A stretch of DNA of 44,510 nt from Candidatus Omnitrophota bacterium (lineage in GTDB: Bacteria; Omnitrophota; Gorgyraeia; Pluralincolimonadales; Pluralincolimonadaceae): NCBI GenBank assembly GCA_041653595.1, contig JBAZFB010000010.1, forward strand, positions 8,936 to 53,445, read 5' to 3'. Positions 1 to 7,490 of this stretch are shown in pieces (position 1 is the stretch's first letter; each line of letters begins with the position of its first letter). A program made the position numbers and the translations under genes. Below the pieces are notes generated by a model. It was given only the letters and a program-made list of their open reading frames with translations, ran no database searches and was not told where the DNA came from.

Positions 1-371
1 GCTGCGGGATAGATGTTAATGAGCCCCGTCTTCGAGGCCTCGGAGAGGATATATTCCACGACGCCCTTATTGTCTATGACGGGGTTTGTGTTCGCCATAC
101 ACAGGACCGAAGTAAATCCTCCCTTGAGCGCAGCCCTTGAGCCGGTGACAAACGTCTCCTCGTCTTCCCTGCCCGGCTGCCTCAGGTGGACATGCATATC
201 TATAAGCCCGGGGAATACCAGTTTCCCTTTGCAATCAATGGACTTGGCGCCGTTCGACTTGATATTCTTCCCTACCTGCGCTATCTTATTGCCCTTTATA
301 AGGACGTCGACTTCCGAGTTGAGATCGTTCGCCGGATCGACCACATGTCCGCCCTTCAGGATGATATCCAT
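1..371 (-). CDS. pyrC: Dihydroorotase, N-terminal part (runs off left edge)
   Basis: I translated this directly from the minus strand: 123 residues beginning MDIILKGGHVVDPANDLN and open to the window edge. Dihydroorotase catalyses the cyclisation of carbamoyl aspartate to dihydroorotate, step three of pyrimidine synthesis, in the cytoplasm. The metal-binding signature DMHVHLRQPGRE, around residues 58-69, is characteristic of the zinc-dependent class I (PyrC/AllB-type) amidohydrolases. ATG is at 369-371, one base after the pyrB stop, so it is the third gene of the pyrR-pyrB-pyrC operon and presumably shares its PyrR control. The C-terminal two thirds, with the remaining metal ligands, lie outside the window. 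Identity is secure; activity cannot be judged from the fragment. Confidence 0.93.
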   Translation of the reverse strand, partial: MDIILKGGHVVDPANDLNSEVDVLIKGNKIAQVGKNIKSNGAKSIDCKGKLVFPGLIDMHVHLRQPGREDEETFVTGSRAALKGGFTSVLCMANTNPVIDNKGVVEYILSEASKTGLINIYPA

Positions 372-372
372 G

Positions 373-1311
373 TCATTCGATCCTCTCTTTTACGCCTGAC
401 ACCAGGTACAGGACCGCCATCCTCACCGCGATGCCGTTCGTCACCTGCTCGAGGATCACGGAATAGGGCCCGTCAGCCACCTCAGGGGTGATCTCGACGC
501 CGCGGTTGATAGGCCCGGGGTGCATTATAAGGACGTCTTTCTTCGCGTATCTCAACTTCTCAGCGTCAAGCCCGAACTTCATGGCGTATTCCCTTATGGA
601 CGGGAAAAGGCTCTGCCCCTGGCGCTCGAGTTGTATCCGCAGCATATTTATGACATCCGCGCCCTCGATCGCTTCTTTAATATCATATGTCACTTTCACG
701 CCGAGCTTTTCTATCTCCGGCGGCATAAGCGTCGCCGGCCCGCAGACCGTGACCTTCGCGCCGAGTTTGGTCAGTCCCCAGATATTCGACCGCGCCACCC
801 TCGAGTGGGCGATGTCTCCTATTATCGATACGTTCAGCCCGGCGACTTTCTTCTTGTGTTCCTTTATCGTGAATATATCGAGCAGGCCCTGGGTCGGATG
901 CTCGTGCGAGCCGTCGCCCGCGTTTATTATCGACGGCGAGACCGACTCTGCCAGGAGTTGCGGCGCCCCGGAGGCCGAATGCCGCATTATTATGATATTT
1001 ACCTTCATCGCCTCTATGTTCCTGGCCGTATCCTTTAATGTCTCCCCTTTGGTCAGGCTCGAGGCGCTCGTCTGGATATTGACTATATCGGCGCTCATGC
1101 GTTTCGCGGCGAGCTCAAATGAGGTGCGCGTCCTGGTCGACGGCTCGAAGAAGAAGAGGACTACGGTCTGGCCGCGGAGCGTCGGGACTTTCTTTATCGG
1201 CCTCTGCGATATCTCCTTGAACGAGTCGGCGGTCTCGAGTATGAGCCCTATCTCATCCGCCGAGAGGCTCTCAAGGCCCAGAAGGTCTTTTTTCGTCCAC
1301 TTGACGGCCAT
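373..1311 (-). CDS. pyrB: Aspartate carbamoyltransferase catalytic subunit
   Basis: A 312-residue protein, normal length for the catalytic chain. It transfers the carbamoyl group of carbamoyl phosphate to aspartate, the committed step of pyrimidine synthesis. The carbamoyl-phosphate binding motif STRTRTSFE lies near residues 57-65, and a conserved HPTQGLLD segment lies near residues 137-144. The C-terminal part contains the MHPGPINRGVEI segment typical of PyrB proteins. It starts two bases after pyrR and ends one base before pyrC, so the three are transcribed together. No pyrI regulatory-chain gene is seen, which fits an enzyme controlled at expression level through PyrR. High certainty. Confidence 0.97.
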   Translation of the reverse strand: MAVKWTKKDLLGLESLSADEIGLILETADSFKEISQRPIKKVPTLRGQTVVLFFFEPSTRTRTSFELAAKRMSADIVNIQTSASSLTKGETLKDTARNIEAMKVNIIIMRHSASGAPQLLAESVSPSIINAGDGSHEHPTQGLLDIFTIKEHKKKVAGLNVSIIGDIAHSRVARSNIWGLTKLGAKVTVCGPATLMPPEIEKLGVKVTYDIKEAIEGADVINMLRIQLERQGQSLFPSIREYAMKFGLDAEKLRYAKKDVLIMHPGPINRGVEITPEVADGPYSVILEQVTNGIAVRMAVLYLVSGVKERIE

Positions 1312-1313
1312 AT

Positions 1314-1862
1314 CTATTCCTCCATTTCGGCGACCACTACACCGTCTTCGCCGTCTGCTTCTTTTATCTTGACCTGTACCGTCTCTTTCTGCGATGTAGG
1401 TATGTTCTTCCCCGCGTAATCAGCCCTTATCGGCAGCTCGCGATGGCCCCTGTCTACCAGCACGGCCAGCTGTATGCTCTTCGGCCTGCCGAAATCTATC
1501 AGGGCGTCGAGCGCGCATCTTATCGTCCTGCCGGTATAGAGGACGTCATCCACCAGGATTATGACCTTATCATGTATATCGAAATCTATCTCGGTCTTAT
1601 GGACAACAGGCTGTTCCGCGACGTCGGTAAGATCATCCCTGTAAAGGGTTATGTCCAGGGCACCTACCGGGATCTCCCGGTTGACTATGGCTCCCATCTT
1701 CCGGGCAAGCCGGTCGGCAAGCAAGGCGCCCCTTGTCCTTATCCCCACTATCGCGAGCCCTTCGACAGATTTGTTATTCTCGGTTATCTCATGGGCGATA
1801 CGCACCAGGGCGTTCTCGATCTGTCCGGCATCCATCACTTTTGCCTTCTCGCGAAGTTTCAT
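1314..1862 (-). CDS. pyrR: PyrR bifunctional pyrimidine operon regulator / uracil phosphoribosyltransferase
   Basis: A 182-residue phosphoribosyltransferase-fold protein. PyrR binds a hairpin in pyr mRNA leaders when charged with UMP and usually has some uracil phosphoribosyltransferase activity. The PRPP-binding loop VILVDDVLYTGRTIR is clear near residues 100-114, and the TRGALLADRLA segment near residues 43-53 is typical of the family. It is the first large gene of the operon. Its ATG overlaps the TGA of the 49-codon leader ORF (ATGA), and GGAGGGGG lies just upstream as a ribosome binding site. A PyrR-type hairpin and a terminator in its own leader indicate autoregulation. Confidence 0.96.
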   Translation of the reverse strand: MKLREKAKVMDAGQIENALVRIAHEITENNKSVEGLAIVGIRTRGALLADRLARKMGAIVNREIPVGALDITLYRDDLTDVAEQPVVHKTEIDFDIHDKVIILVDDVLYTGRTIRCALDALIDFGRPKSIQLAVLVDRGHRELPIRADYAGKNIPTSQKETVQVKIKEADGEDGVVVAEMEE

Positions 1863-2008
1863 AACCCCCTCCGGGCGACAAAGTGCCAGTCTTTACGAAT
1901 TTTGGCAACGAAGTGCCAGTCTTCGCAAATTTTGGCAATAAAAAGGCCTGTTCCCGGCTCTTTGCCGAAAACAGGCATAATATGCTTTTTCGTATAATTA
2001 CAGCTCAT
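1859..2008 (-). CDS. Candidate 49-residue leader peptide in the pyr attenuator
   Basis: An open frame of 49 codons fills the pyr leader from just after the PyrR hairpin to pyrR. It starts at ATG 2006-2008 with AAAGGAGAGG seven or so bases upstream, a good ribosome binding site, and ends with TGA overlapping the pyrR ATG (ATGA). The peptide begins MSCNYTKKHI and ends with two imperfect copies of AKIxxDWHFVA. The frame reads straight through the attenuator stem, so a translating ribosome would melt it. I know of no family for it. It may be a genuine coupled leader, or a chance frame over an RNA structure plus a repeat. Confidence 0.42.
   Translation of the reverse strand: MSCNYTKKHIMPVFGKEPGTGLFIAKICEDWHFVAKIRKDWHFVARRGL
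1881..1938 (-). repeat. Two tandem 28-bp hairpin-forming repeats (period 30) in the pyrR leader
   Basis: Units at 1881-1908 and 1911-1938 differ at only two positions. Each contains TGCCA and TGGCA arms about 14 bases apart, so each can form a small hairpin on either strand. They lie between the attenuator and the pyrR start and encode the repeated AKIxxDWHFVA of the leader ORF. This could be a REP-like element or duplicated regulatory hairpins; I saw no further copy in the window. Confidence 0.7.
1938..1976 (-). terminator. Intrinsic terminator (attenuator) upstream of pyrR
   Basis: The minus-strand RNA forms a 13-bp stem with an AAAGA loop. The stem arms are 1946-1958 and 1964-1976, with two G-U pairs. 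It is followed by CUUUUUAUU. It sits between the pyr promoter and pyrR, the expected position for a PyrR-controlled attenuator. It lies inside the leader ORF. Confidence 0.85.
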
Positions 2009-2022
2009 CTTCCTCTCCTTTT

Positions 2023-2040
2023 CCGGCCTCACTGGGCCAG
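2023..2040 (-). promoter_or_regulatory. pyrR: PyrR-binding hairpin in the pyr leader
   Basis: The transcript contains CUGGCC-CAGUGA-GGCCGG, a 6-bp stem with a CAGUGA loop. It matches the core CCNGNGAGGY of the PyrR binding-loop consensus; the deviations fall in paired stem positions. It lies about 15 bases downstream of the predicted start of transcription and just before the ribosome binding site of the leader ORF. UMP-PyrR binding here could block leader translation or favour the terminator. Confidence 0.75.
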
Positions 2041-2062
2041 ATTAAAAGGTTACTAAACGTAA

Positions 2063-2091
2063 AATATAGCATGCGGCTGCCTTATTGTCAA
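2063..2091 (-). promoter_or_regulatory. Sigma70-type promoter of the pyrR-pyrB-pyrC operon
   Basis: On the minus strand TTGACA (2086-2091) and TATATT (2063-2068) are separated by exactly 17 bases. The predicted transcription start is near 2056, giving a leader of about 195 nt before pyrR. Confidence 0.85.
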
Positions 2092-2112
2092 GGGCTAATT
2101 TCAGGAGGATAC

Positions 2113-4212
2113 CTACGGAGAATACCCGAGCGAATCGGTCGGTATCGAATTGAAGAGCTTGGAGACGACCTCGAACCCGGGTTTGGGTTTCCTGTCCCAC
2201 GTCAGGATGCCCCAGTATTCTTCGATATTCGGGTCCTGGACAGAGGGATTGCCGCCCTTCCACCACTCGTCTGTCCATTCAAATATTACTATGCCGGCCA
2301 AGTCGCTGCCGATGGCCTCCATCTGTGTTTTCAGGGCTTTGTCCTGGGTCTCTTTCTTGACGAAAGTGCTGTATCCGGTCTCGGTTATGAAAATAGGCTT
2401 ATTGTATTTCTTGGATATCGCTTTCATCTCTTTAACGACATCTAGCGCGTTTTCCTTCCCGCGCCAATTGAAGCCGTGCCCTCCGATATAGGCGTTGCAG
2501 CCGATAACGTCCAGGAAATCAAACCCAAGGTCGAACCCCTTTACTTTGAGAATGTTGGCCGCCGTCACCGGGCGGCTCTTGTCCGCGGCCTTTACCGCGA
2601 GATATATCTCTTTCATGAAATTATTTACCTTGTCGAACCCGTAGCGCGGCACCGGATTGCCCGGTTCGTCATAACAGAACGGCGCGTCGTTCCATATGCT
2701 CCACATGAGGATACAGCGCCTGTTCCTGTGTTTTTTCACGACGTCCAAGGCCATTCTTTTGAGGGCTTTCAGCTCGACGTCGGACGCATAATCGGTGTAG
2801 GCGGAAGGATAGATGACCTGCTCTATTATTTTGAGATCGTATTTCTCGGCCAGGTCGAGCAGCGCGTCGGGAAGCGGCTCGTATGTCCTTATCGTATTTA
2901 TCCCGGCCTCCTTCATCATCCTGAAATCGTTCTCGAAGACCGAGAGTGGTATTTTAGAGAAACACCCGTCGACCCCGGGCGGGAGCCCAGGGGCGCTTAT
3001 CCCGTAGGCCACACCCTTTATGAAAAATAGCGAGCCGTCGGCGTATACCCTGTTATCCTTGATGACCACGCCCCGCTCCGGTATCCTTCTTGGTATCAGG
3101 ACCTCTGGCCCTCCCGGCTCCTTCTTTACGATCACTTTCTCGACTTTTTCTCTTTCGGCCGCCCGCTGCCTTTCCAGCTCTTTCTGCTTCTCTACCTCTT
3201 TGGCGCGCTGTTCGAGGCGGATGCGCTCTCGCGCGAGTTCCGCGATCTCCTCTTCGGAGGGCGTCTCCATGGAGGCGATCAGCGGACGCTTAAGCGTGAT
3301 GACACCTGTGGGGACTTCCACCCTGACCGAATCGGCAGTCTCGAGGATGACTTTCCCGACGACCACGCCGCCGGCGGCAAGGGTGACCTTTACCGGCTTC
3401 GATGCCTTTATCTCCTCCAGGACCTTGAGCTGGCCTTCGAGCGCTTTTTTACCGTCAGCTACCCTGGAGAGCTCCTTGTTCAGCTCCTCGGATTTGTTTT
3501 TCGCCGAGGCCAGTTCGGCTTCAAGCTTGGCTATCTCTTCCGGCTTTGCCTGGGCTTCTGCTTTCGCCGCTTCAAGCTTCTTCTCCAGGTCGATCCTGCT
3601 CTGCTCGAATCCTTTAAGTTTCGTCTCGAGTTCGTCCCGGCTGGTCCTTAATTCTTCAAGCGATGAGGCTAATTTTGAGCGTTCGGCCTCTATGATCGCT
3701 ATCTTCTTCTCCGCTTCCTTCCGCAGCGCTTCTTTCTTTACGACCTCGACCCTGGTCACCGCGACTGCCACGGCCAGGATGACTATCGCCGCCGCGACCA
3801 GGACCGGCTTGAATTGCAGCAGCCTGGCGTGGTTTACTATGCCTTTTCTTTCTTTATCGGAGATCTGCTCATAGTAAATACCGATAAGGTACTTATTGGG
3901 CCGGCCTTCCGATATCTTCTTTAACCATGCCGCCTCTGCTACCGCGGCGATCGGCTTGGCCGAGAACGGCATATTGATCTGCAGGCGGAGTTTTGCGGAT
4001 TTATTCTTTAACTTTTCGGCGAGGTCGTCTTTGAGGTTGTTGACCTCGAGGCACATGCCGCCTTCGCTGACGTCCCTCGTGAAGGCCTGGTGGAATTCGG
4101 AGTATACCTCTTTGTCGTCGAGGCTGACTATCTCTAACTCGACGGGAAAGACCGTGCTAAGTCTTATATATCTTCTGCGCTCGATGCCGCTTCTGTCTTG
4201 CGGTGTTTGCAT
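2113..4212 (-). CDS. PilZ domain - transmembrane - coiled coil - glycoside hydrolase-like fusion protein
   Basis: A 699-residue protein with an unusual order of parts. Residues 11-110 form a PilZ domain with both c-di-GMP signatures, RRYIR (13-17) and DVSEGG (47-52). A single membrane segment spans about 136-152. A long charged coiled coil follows (155-270), then a small beta-rich segment (272-312) and a second coiled coil (320-365). Residues 390-690 resemble the TIM barrel of GH2-type glycosidases: WSIWNDAP (504-511) at the acid/base position, with Asp where Glu is usual, and ITETG (609-613) at the nucleophile position. Inference: cytoplasmic c-di-GMP sensing linked to an extracytoplasmic carbohydrate-active domain. 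The start overlaps lpxA by 49 nt and has AGAGGA upstream. The Asp substitution means catalysis is uncertain; it could be a binding-only barrel. Confidence 0.85.
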   Translation of the reverse strand: MQTPQDRSGIERRRYIRLSTVFPVELEIVSLDDKEVYSEFHQAFTRDVSEGGMCLEVNNLKDDLAEKLKNKSAKLRLQINMPFSAKPIAAVAEAAWLKKISEGRPNKYLIGIYYEQISDKERKGIVNHARLLQFKPVLVAAAIVILAVAVAVTRVEVVKKEALRKEAEKKIAIIEAERSKLASSLEELRTSRDELETKLKGFEQSRIDLEKKLEAAKAEAQAKPEEIAKLEAELASAKNKSEELNKELSRVADGKKALEGQLKVLEEIKASKPVKVTLAAGGVVVGKVILETADSVRVEVPTGVITLKRPLIASMETPSEEEIAELARERIRLEQRAKEVEKQKELERQRAAEREKVEKVIVKKEPGGPEVLIPRRIPERGVVIKDNRVYADGSLFFIKGVAYGISAPGLPPGVDGCFSKIPLSVFENDFRMMKEAGINTIRTYEPLPDALLDLAEKYDLKIIEQVIYPSAYTDYASDVELKALKRMALDVVKKHRNRRCILMWSIWNDAPFCYDEPGNPVPRYGFDKVNNFMKEIYLAVKAADKSRPVTAANILKVKGFDLGFDFLDVIGCNAYIGGHGFNWRGKENALDVVKEMKAISKKYNKPIFITETGYSTFVKKETQDKALKTQMEAIGSDLAGIVIFEWTDEWWKGGNPSVQDPNIEEYWGILTWDRKPKPGFEVVSKLFNSIPTDSLGYSP

Positions 4213-4970
4213 ATTCCTCTTTCCGATCGTTTGACGAATTCGACCATGTGAGCGGCTTCAGGCGTCAATTCCCCGAGCTTAGATATCTCGGATAAGGCCT
4301 GTGATACATTAAGACCGGAACGATAAAGCAACCTGTATATATTCTTGATCTGCGCCTTTGCGCCTTCGGCTACCGATGAGCGTTTCAGGCCTACGATATT
4401 TAATGAGCACGCCTCGGAATCGCCTTCGATAAGCGTATAAGGCACGACATCCTTGTTCACGCGCGCGAGCCCGCCTATCATCGCGAGCGTCCCTATCCTG
4501 ACGAACTGGTGCAAAGTGACGTTCCCGGAGATAAAAGCCGCGTCCTCGACATCCGCGTGCCCGGCGACGAGCGCGCCGTTGCATAATACTATATTATTGC
4601 CTATGCGGCAGTCATGCGCGACGTGCGAGAACCCCATGAAAAAATTATCGTTCCCGATGACCGTCGCCGAACCTTCCTCCAGGCCGCGGTGTATGCTCGT
4701 GTATTCCCTGAAGATGTTCCTGTCGCCTATCTTGAGGAAGCTCTTCGCGCCTTTGAAATGGAGGTGCTGCGGCACATGCCCGATGACCGCGCCCATATGG
4801 ACTTCGCAATCTTTCCCGATCGTCGTCCCGGAACATATATAAGCGTGCGCGAGCACTTTCGTGCCGTCGCCTATCGAGGCGCCGTCCTCGATTATCGCGT
4901 ACGGCCCGACTTCGATCTCGCCCAATACGGCCTTTTTGCCCACGATAGCCGTGGGATGTATCTTAGCCAC
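4164..4970 (-). CDS. lpxA: Acyl-ACP--UDP-N-acetylglucosamine O-acyltransferase
   Basis: A 268-residue left-handed beta-helix protein with hexapeptide repeats through about residue 190 and a C-terminal helical region. LpxA adds a hydroxyacyl chain to the 3-OH of UDP-GlcNAc, the first step of lipid A synthesis, so the cell should have an outer membrane with lipid A or a relative. The segment SHVAHDCRIGNN near residues 115-126 carries the catalytic histidine region of LpxA, and IGHVPQHLHFKG near residues 63-74 fits the family. Its ATG overlaps the end of rsmI by 8 nt. The last residues overlap the start of the PilZ-glycosidase gene. No other lpx gene is next to it. Confidence 0.94.
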   Translation of the reverse strand: MAKIHPTAIVGKKAVLGEIEVGPYAIIEDGASIGDGTKVLAHAYICSGTTIGKDCEVHMGAVIGHVPQHLHFKGAKSFLKIGDRNIFREYTSIHRGLEEGSATVIGNDNFFMGFSHVAHDCRIGNNIVLCNGALVAGHADVEDAAFISGNVTLHQFVRIGTLAMIGGLARVNKDVVPYTLIEGDSEACSLNIVGLKRSSVAEGAKAQIKNIYRLLYRSGLNVSQALSEISKLGELTPEAAHMVEFVKRSERGICKHRKTEAASSAEDI

Positions 4971-5655
4971 TATCTCCGCCTCTCCTGGGGTTCAACACTA
5001 TCAGGAATTCGCCCTTCGGTTTCGACTTCTCGAAACGCGCGGCTATCTCGCTCACTTTCCCGCGCAAGATCTCCTCGAATTTCTTCGTCAATTCGCGCAT
5101 CACGCAGATGCGGATATCGCCGAATATCTCAAGTATATCATATAAAGCCCTCAAAATCCTGTGCGGAGACTCATAAAAAATGACTGTCCGTTTCTCACCC
5201 TTGAATTCCGACAGCTTATTTCTCCGCGCGCCGGACTTGTTCGGCAGGAATCCCTCGAAGATAAAGCGGTCTGTCGGCATGCCAGATGTTATCAGGCCGA
5301 GTATTATCGCGGCCGGGCCGGGTATCCCGACGACAACGATCCCCTCTTTTATCGCAAGCGTTATGATATGCGCCCCGGGGTCGGATATGCCGGGTGTCCC
5401 GGCGTCGGATACGAGGGCAATGTTCTTGCCTTCCTTCAGCAGTTTTATGAGGTAATCGCCCTTGGTTATCCTGTTGTGCTCGAAATAACTCGTCAGCGGG
5501 ACTTTTATGCCGTAGTGGTCTGTGAGGATCTTTGTATGGCGGGTATCCTCCGCGGCGATGAGGTCGGCTCCCTGTAAGACCTCGACAGCGCGGATAGTTA
5601 TGTCTTTAAGGTTGCCTATTGGTGTAGCGACTACATAGAGCGTTCCGGATGGCAT
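4963..5655 (-). CDS. rsmI: 16S rRNA (cytidine-2'-O)-methyltransferase RsmI
   Basis: A 230-residue member of the tetrapyrrole methylase fold. RsmI 2'-O-methylates C1402 of 16S rRNA (E. coli numbering) in the decoding centre. Family signatures are strong: LYVVATPIGNLKDIT (residues 6-20), AEDTRHTKIL (35-44) and LVSDAGTPGISDPG (79-92). PGPAAIILGL follows near 109-118, and YESPHRI near 158-164. At 230 residues it is shorter than the E. coli protein (about 286), ending soon after the methylase domain. It starts two bases after the glmS reading frame ends, so it is in the same operon as glmS and lpxA. Confidence 0.95.
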   Translation of the reverse strand: MPSGTLYVVATPIGNLKDITIRAVEVLQGADLIAAEDTRHTKILTDHYGIKVPLTSYFEHNRITKGDYLIKLLKEGKNIALVSDAGTPGISDPGAHIITLAIKEGIVVVGIPGPAAIILGLITSGMPTDRFIFEGFLPNKSGARRNKLSEFKGEKRTVIFYESPHRILRALYDILEIFGDIRICVMRELTKKFEEILRGKVSEIAARFEKSKPKGEFLIVLNPRRGGDSG

Positions 5656-5657
5656 AT

Positions 5658-5981
5658 TTATTCAACCGTAACCGACTTTGCCAGGTTTCTCGGCTGGTCT
5701 ACGTCCCTTCCCTTAAGGACGGCGATATAATAGGCCAGCAGCTGCAGCGGCACCACGGTCAGGAGGACAGAGAGCGCCTCTTCCGTCTCGGGGATATATA
5801 AAACCGAGCTGACGTGTTTTTTTATCGAGACATCCCCATCCGTAGCTATGGCGATTATCGCGCCGTGCCGCGCGCGTATCTCCTGTATATTGGATATCAT
5901 CTTGTCATAAGTTAACGACCGCGGCGTGATGGCCACGACCGCCATATTCCTGTCGATAAGCGCTATCGGCCCGTGCTTCAT
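5658..5981 (-). CDS. glmS: GlmS C-terminal fragment (downstream of frameshift)
   Basis: This 107-residue frame begins MKHGPIALIDRNMAVVAI and is the C-terminal end of glucosamine-6-phosphate synthase. It is the last part of the second SIS (isomerase) domain and ends DQPRNLAKSVTVE, the usual GlmS terminus. The upstream part of the protein is in another frame (5978-7486). In this frame the DNA upstream reads GALKLK-EISYIHAEGYGAGEMKHGP, exactly what the family has, if one base is restored near 6023. So this is not an independent gene, and the apparent start is an internal methionine. See the adjoining entry for the enzyme. Confidence 0.9.
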   Translation of the reverse strand: MKHGPIALIDRNMAVVAITPRSLTYDKMISNIQEIRARHGAIIAIATDGDVSIKKHVSSVLYIPETEEALSVLLTVVPLQLLAYYIAVLKGRDVDQPRNLAKSVTVE

Positions 5982-7486
5982 CTCGCCGGCCCCGTAACCT
6001 TCGGCGTGGATATACGAGATCTCTTAAGTTTTAGCGCCCCCTCGAAGGCATTTGGATAATTCACCCCGCGGCCGATATACATAAAGCAGGGGAGTCTGTA
6101 ATATTTTCTTGCGCAGGCCTTGATCACCTCGGCTCCGTCGAGTATCCCGTCCATATGCTCTGGGATCATCTCAAAGCTGTTCAGCACCGCCTTCAGCTGT
6201 TTTTGCGTCAACGCGCCGTTTATCCTCCCGAGATACAAAGCCAACAGGATAAAAGTCGATATCTGCGCCGTATACGCCTTTGTCGAGGCGACGCCGATCT
6301 CCGGGCCGGCATGCGTATAGATGACACCGTCGGATTCCCTGGCTATCGTTGACCCGACCACGTTGCATATCGATACCACTTTTACGCCGTTCTTCTTCGC
6401 CTCCCGGAGCGCGGCGAGCGTATCCGCGGTCTCGCCGGATTGGCTCACTGCGATAAAGAGGCTCTTCTTGCCGTATACCGGGTCCCTGTATCTCAACTCG
6501 CTCGAGACGTCCACCCCTACCGGGATCCTGGCGAATCTCTCGATAAGGTACTCGCCGACAAGGCCGGCATGATAGGCGGTCCCGCATGCCGAGATGACTA
6601 TATTGTCGATACCGCGCAGTTCGGAAGCGGTAAGTTTTATCCCGTCCATCTTTATCCGGCCGCCCGGGATATCGGCCCGGCTTGACAATATCTTGTGGAT
6701 GACGCGCGGCTGTTCGTATATCTCCTTCAGCATGAAATGCGCGTATCCCCCTTTTTCCGCCTGGGAGATGTCCCAGTCGATATGCGTGTGCTTCTTGATT
6801 AATTTTTTGCCATTCAAATCCGTTATGACGACCTTCTCCCTTGTCAGCGTGATCACTTCCTGGTCATCTACAAAGATCACCTTCCTGGTCCTGTCCATTA
6901 TGGCCGGGCAATCCGAAGCGAGAAAGTTCTCTCCGTCTCCCAACCCGACGATAAGCGGGCTGCCGCATCTGGCCCCGACCAGCTTGCCGGGTTCATCCTT
7001 GTGTATCACCGCTATCGCGTACGAGCCTTTCGCGTCTTTCAGCGCGCGGCGGACAGCGTCCTCAAGGGCTCCCTTGTAATATTTTTCTATTAAGTGGGGC
7101 AGAACTTCGGTATCGGTGTCAGAAATGAACTTATGGCCTTCTTTTTTAAGTTGGGCCTTGAGTTCTTCGCAGTTCTCTATTATGCCGTTATGGACGAGCG
7201 CTATCGCCCTGCGGCAATCATAATGAGGGTGCGCATTTATGTAATTGGGGATGCCATGCGTCGCCCAGCGGGTATGGGCTATCCCTATGGTGCCTCTCAG
7301 GCGGGTCTTCTTGAGGCTTTCGTAAAGCCCTTTTATCTTTCCGGGCATCTTCAGAGTCCTTATCCTGTGCCCTTCGAGCACAGCGATGCCGGCCGAATCA
7401 TACCCCCTGTATTCGAGCCTCGCCAGCCCCTTTATTAAAATAGGGGCGGCTTCTTCACTGCCTATATACCCGGTTATGCCGCACAT
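5978..7486 (-). CDS. glmS: Glutamine--fructose-6-phosphate aminotransferase, N-terminal part; frameshifted
   Basis: GlmS makes glucosamine-6-phosphate from fructose-6-phosphate and glutamine, supplying peptidoglycan and lipid A. Residue 2 is the nucleophilic cysteine (MCGITGYIG). The glutaminase domain with HTRWATHG fills the first 240 residues, and the first SIS domain follows with ISACGTAYHAG and SQSGETADT. The natural sequence stops matching at GALKLK and is replaced by 14 unrelated residues before a stop. Restoring one base around 6021-6026 rejoins it to 5658-5981, giving about 609 residues, the normal length. An essential gene with a single lost base suggests an assembly or sequencing error, though a real mutation is possible. 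No glmS ribozyme is possible upstream, where the gap is only four bases. Confidence 0.93.
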   Translation of the reverse strand: MCGITGYIGSEEAAPILIKGLARLEYRGYDSAGIAVLEGHRIRTLKMPGKIKGLYESLKKTRLRGTIGIAHTRWATHGIPNYINAHPHYDCRRAIALVHNGIIENCEELKAQLKKEGHKFISDTDTEVLPHLIEKYYKGALEDAVRRALKDAKGSYAIAVIHKDEPGKLVGARCGSPLIVGLGDGENFLASDCPAIMDRTRKVIFVDDQEVITLTREKVVITDLNGKKLIKKHTHIDWDISQAEKGGYAHFMLKEIYEQPRVIHKILSSRADIPGGRIKMDGIKLTASELRGIDNIVISACGTAYHAGLVGEYLIERFARIPVGVDVSSELRYRDPVYGKKSLFIAVSQSGETADTLAALREAKKNGVKVVSICNVVGSTIARESDGVIYTHAGPEIGVASTKAYTAQISTFILLALYLGRINGALTQKQLKAVLNSFEMIPEHMDGILDGAEVIKACARKYYRLPCFMYIGRGVNYPNAFEGALKLKRSRISTPKVTGPAR

Positions 7487-7490
7487 ATTT

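Noticed and set aside
488..1372. 294-codon open frame on the plus strand opposite pyrB and part of pyrR
   Set aside because: Opposite strong, family-matching genes; its translation shows no recognisable motif and it exists because of the GC-rich codon pattern.
3020..3874. 284-codon Ser/Ala-rich frame opposite the coiled-coil part of the PilZ gene
   Set aside because: Low-complexity mirror of Glu/Lys-rich coiled coil; no ribosome binding site or motif.
7487..7490. glmS ribozyme upstream of glmS
   Set aside because: Only four bases separate glmS from the previous gene; there is no room and no matching core.
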